Shown piece by piece: positions 31,620 to 33,465 of a stretch of DNA of 33,465 bases (the first letter of the stretch is position 1; the number at the start of each line of letters is the position of its first letter). Location of the stretch: assembly GCA_949292025.1 (NCBI GenBank), contig CASEYC010000101.1, positions 1 through 33,465 on the forward strand. The letters are read 5' to 3'. The position numbers and the translations under genes were made by a program. Origin of the DNA: an uncultured Bacteroides sp. (lineage in GTDB: Bacteria > Bacteroidota > Bacteroidia > Bacteroidales > Bacteroidaceae). Under the pieces are notes generated by a model. That model saw only the letters and a list, made by a program, of their open reading frames with translations, was not told the origin of the DNA and did not search any database.

Positions 31620-32134
31620 TTTCAGGATGACGGCGCGAAGGGACGGAGGTTCGAATCCTCCGTGGGGAGCACACAACGACAAGCGACCTTTGACATCGCT
31701 GGAAAGTCCGAAGGCTGGCAACCGCAAGGACTATAAACTGGGGTTACCCTTTTCCCCGAAGGGCGAAACGAAGTACCGACGGAGTAGCTGAAAGGGCGCG
31801 CGAAAAGAATCCGGCAAGGGAGCGCAAGGCGCACCGGACGAATCGCACGATAATATACCTACTTGTATCACATCGGGGTGGGCGTAGGCCGCCTGTAAAC
31901 ACCTCTTGGCTGTAGTGGCACCCCTTTACGATATACTCTTCCCCGCCCGGCCACGAGCCTTCCCTTTGATGAGGAGGCGGGGAACATCCATAACGATCAT
32001 ATATATAATGTTTAACAATGTTTATTGCCCGACCTGTCTGTGAAGATGGGGAAAGGAAAGATTTCTATTTTGCACATCAGAAAACTTTTCAGGGACGTCC
32101 CGCCTGCGACGGGTAGGCCGTCCCGCTTTTTTTG
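31620..32134 (+). ncRNA. Candidate structured phage RNA
   Basis: Perfect or near-perfect stems in order: acggagg/cctccgt around the canonical T-loop ttcgaat (31643-31663); gtcc/ggac near 31696-31730; ccctt/aaggg (about 31748-31764); tccgg/ccgga enclosing gcgc/gcgc (about 31810-31838); ggggtg/cacccc (31875-31880, 31919-31924); ttccccgcc/ggcggggaa (31939-31947, 31976-31984). An intrinsic terminator follows. No matching 5' tRNA half exists, so it is not a normal tRNA. The start of the transcript is not defined, since no TAnnTTTG box is clear. Class unknown; large phage RNAs such as GOLLD or ROOL are possible comparisons only. Confidence 0.35.
32092..32133 (+). terminator. Intrinsic terminator before recT
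   Basis: gggacg (32092-32097) pairs with cgtccc (32119-32124), with an inner cccg/cggg stem, followed by gc and seven T (32127-32133). It lies 165 bp before recT and probably ends the transcript of the upstream noncoding region. Confidence 0.8.
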
Positions 32135-32298
32135 ACAATGACGCGACATGCGTGTTTGTTTTTCATGGTTTTTTTAGAGGTGTTTGACTGAAGGGGCCGA
32201 CCCACGGGTTGGGATGGCCCCGGCCATGAAGACAAGGCACGCACGACACATAATAACCATCTATCATTTATCATTCACCATTAAAAAATTAACGACTT

Positions 32299-33261
32299 AT
32301 GAGCAACATCACGCTGACCGTCGACGAGCTCCAGAAGCTGCAGCCCGCCGACATCCTGACCCACGAGCCGGTCAGGGACAAGTTCATCCAGATTTGGGAC
32401 ACCCTCTGGGGCGAAGGCAAGGGCGAGGCCGCCTACGAACGCGAGCTGGTCTACTTCAACCATTGGCTGAAGGACAACGCGCAGACCGCCGCCAAGGCCA
32501 CCCGCTTCTCCATCTTCACCACCTTCATCGACCTGGCCGTCTGCGGCCTCTCCGTCGAGCCGGGCGTCCGCGCCCTCTGCTACCTGCAACCGCGCAGCAT
32601 CGTCGTCGGCAAGAACGAACGGGGAGACAACATCTACGAGAACCGCCTGACGCTGACCGTCTCCGGCTACGGAGAACTGGTGATGCGCGCCAGGGCAGGC
32701 CAAATCAAGTACGCCGACAACCCCGTCATCGTCTACGAGGAGGACAGCTTCTCCTTCAGCGACAACGACGGCCGCAAGTCCGTGAAGTACACCTGCAACC
32801 TGCCGCACCGGAGCCGCCACATCGTCGCCTGCTTCATGAAGATAGTCCGAACGGACAACTCCGTGGACTACGCCGTCATGTTCGAGGAAGACTGGACGCG
32901 CCTCTCCGGCTACTCCGCCCGGCAGAACCGAAAGTGGAACAGCCAGGCCCGGCGGTACGAGGAAGGCGCGCCCAACGCCCTCTACTCCTCGCAGAACGGC
33001 GGCATCGACCCCGGCTTCCTGATGGCCAAGTGCATCAAGCACGCCTTCAAGACCTACCCCAAGGTGCGCATCGGACGCGGCACGCAGATGGAGACCGACA
33101 CCGTGGACCAGCCGCAGGACGACTTCTACGGCGTGGACGAACCGGCCGCCGGCCCGCAGCCCGAACCCGGCAAGCCGCAGGACTTCTGCCCGCCGCGCGA
33201 CGACACGCAGGGCGTCACCATAGACCCCGGGCAGTCCGAAGACAACGACGAAGCCTGGTAA
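32299..33261 (+). CDS. recT: RecT-family single-strand annealing protein
   Basis: Recombinase that anneals complementary single strands in phage homologous recombination. The 320-residue protein fits the RecT family: an N-terminal region ending in the core KATRFSIFTTFIDLAVCGLSVEPGVRALCYLQPRS (about 74-109), then the beta-rich strand set with NRLTLTVSGYGELVMRARAG (about 121-140) and SSQNGGIDPGFLMAKCIKHAFKTYPKVR in the C-terminal half. The tail (about 275-320) is acidic and Pro-rich (DEPAAGPQPEPGKPQDFCPPRDD), as often seen where partner exonucleases or SSB bind. An exonuclease gene would be expected next, but the window ends. It has its own AT-rich leader behind a terminator. Confidence 0.85.
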   Translation: MSNITLTVDELQKLQPADILTHEPVRDKFIQIWDTLWGEGKGEAAYERELVYFNHWLKDNAQTAAKATRFSIFTTFIDLAVCGLSVEPGVRALCYLQPRSIVVGKNERGDNIYENRLTLTVSGYGELVMRARAGQIKYADNPVIVYEEDSFSFSDNDGRKSVKYTCNLPHRSRHIVACFMKIVRTDNSVDYAVMFEEDWTRLSGYSARQNRKWNSQARRYEEGAPNALYSSQNGGIDPGFLMAKCIKHAFKTYPKVRIGRGTQMETDTVDQPQDDFYGVDEPAAGPQPEPGKPQDFCPPRDDTQGVTIDPGQSEDNDEAW

Positions 33262-33345
33262 ATTTCAGAATATAATTCATAACACACTTATATTCAATAA
33301 ATTGTAAAAGTAATATCATTTTTGAGGAACAAAACAGGAGCAAAA

Positions 33346-33417
33346 ATGTACTTTTTAGCGATTCTGTATTTTTTTCTTTTCATTAGGTTTCATTCTTTGC
33401 ACTTGCTTGCACAATAA
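33346..33417 (+). CDS. Possible 23-residue hydrophobic peptide
   Basis: A short frame (MYFLAILYFFLFIRFHSLHLLAQ) with aggag placed 7 bases before the ATG, which is unusually good for a phylum that seldom uses Shine-Dalgarno sites. Could be a small membrane peptide or chance. The rest of 33262-33465 is AT-rich and shows no other gene. Confidence 0.3.
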   Translation: MYFLAILYFFLFIRFHSLHLLAQ

Positions 33418-33465
33418 GCACCTCTCAAAGATTTTCTACCCATTGCTGCCCTATCATGACAAAGC

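Larger units (their letters stand above)
31501..32298 (+). other. 798-bp stretch with no convincing gene
   Basis: No supported coding frame on either strand (the best minus-strand frame, 31622-31834, is arginine/serine-rich and runs antisense to a tRNA-like T-arm). The stretch contains the structured segment described as a candidate RNA (31620-32134), an intrinsic terminator (32092-32133), another hairpin ggggcc...ggcccc at 32192-32212, and an AT-rich leader before recT made of repeated tatcatt-like words (32262-32280). Confidence 0.7.
22444..33465. mobile_element. Left part of a prophage-like integrated element
   Basis: From tRNA-Pro onward the gene content changes to integrase, many small unknown proteins on both strands, an XRE repressor operon, a HTH protein and RecT, with no metabolic genes. 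Composition alternates between AT-rich (25690-27560, 28120-29300) and GC-rich blocks. No capsid, portal or terminase gene lies in the window, so phage versus conjugative or satellite element is undecided. The RecT and repressor layout favours a phage. Confidence 0.75.

Noticed and set aside
31643-31672. T-arm-like segment as a real tRNA or att site
   Set aside because: No 5' acceptor or anticodon arm is found upstream, and beyond the general ggttcgaatcc it does not match the tRNA-Pro 3' end.
31685-31910. Resemblance to RNase P RNA (ggaaagtccg, gtaggccgc)
   Set aside because: The matching 3' conserved blocks and the P4 pairing strand are missing, and a second rnpB in a phage region would be unexpected.

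Overview
The window looks like a chromosomal piece of a Bacteroidales bacterium (Bacteroides-like gut lineage). The evidence is a SusC/SusD pair, fimbrillin-type lipoproteins, a TPR/AraC membrane regulator, a HU-HIG-like protein, and many promoters with the Bacteroidetes -7 box TAnnTTTG. I cannot name the species. Core genes are GC-rich; parts of the right third are clearly AT-rich, which suggests acquired DNA.

Layout. (1) 156-6144: a three-gene heavy-metal efflux operon: His-rich CusB-like adaptor lipoprotein, CusA/CzcA-type RND pump, TolC-like outer-membrane factor. The pump carries an in-frame 23-bp minisatellite in its central cytoplasmic loop. (2) 6363-11183: a cell-surface fimbria locus: FimB/Mfa2-like lipoprotein, fimbrillin, a large fimbrillin with a repeat-bearing C-terminal domain, plus two overlapping small genes and a HU-family protein. 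(3) 11455-12172: a probable GNAT toxin with a small upstream partner. (4) 12396-20509, minus strand: TPR-AraC membrane regulator, then TlpA-like lipoprotein thioredoxin, SusC and SusD. No glycoside hydrolase is present, so the imported ligand is unknown. (5) 20717-22276: housekeeping pyrH and ispE, followed by tRNA-Pro(TGG).

(6) From tRNA-Pro to the right edge is the left part of a prophage or phage-like integrative element: tyrosine integrase, a 22-bp-period palindrome array, small unknown genes, a GIY-YIG-like protein, a leftward repressor operon (XRE regulator, DUF2971-like protein, membrane protein) that is AT-rich and looks like lysogeny-expressed cargo, a rightward early operon of small proteins, a HTH protein and RecT. 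The right end of the element is outside the window.

The most unusual parts are in the element. Three divergent promoter regions (29720-29779, 30530-30595, 31024-31084) share one architecture: a leftward TAnnTTTG box, a 5-7 nt gap, a long hairpin beginning TCCC and ending GGGA, then an A-rich rightward leader. Two of them drive paralogous cysteine-rich mini-proteins encoded antisense to the ends of rightward genes. Between 31501 and 32298 there is about 800 bp without a convincing gene, holding a tRNA T-arm mimic, several strong stems and an intrinsic terminator just before recT. This is a candidate structured phage RNA. All functional statements come from reading the sequence; no database search was run.
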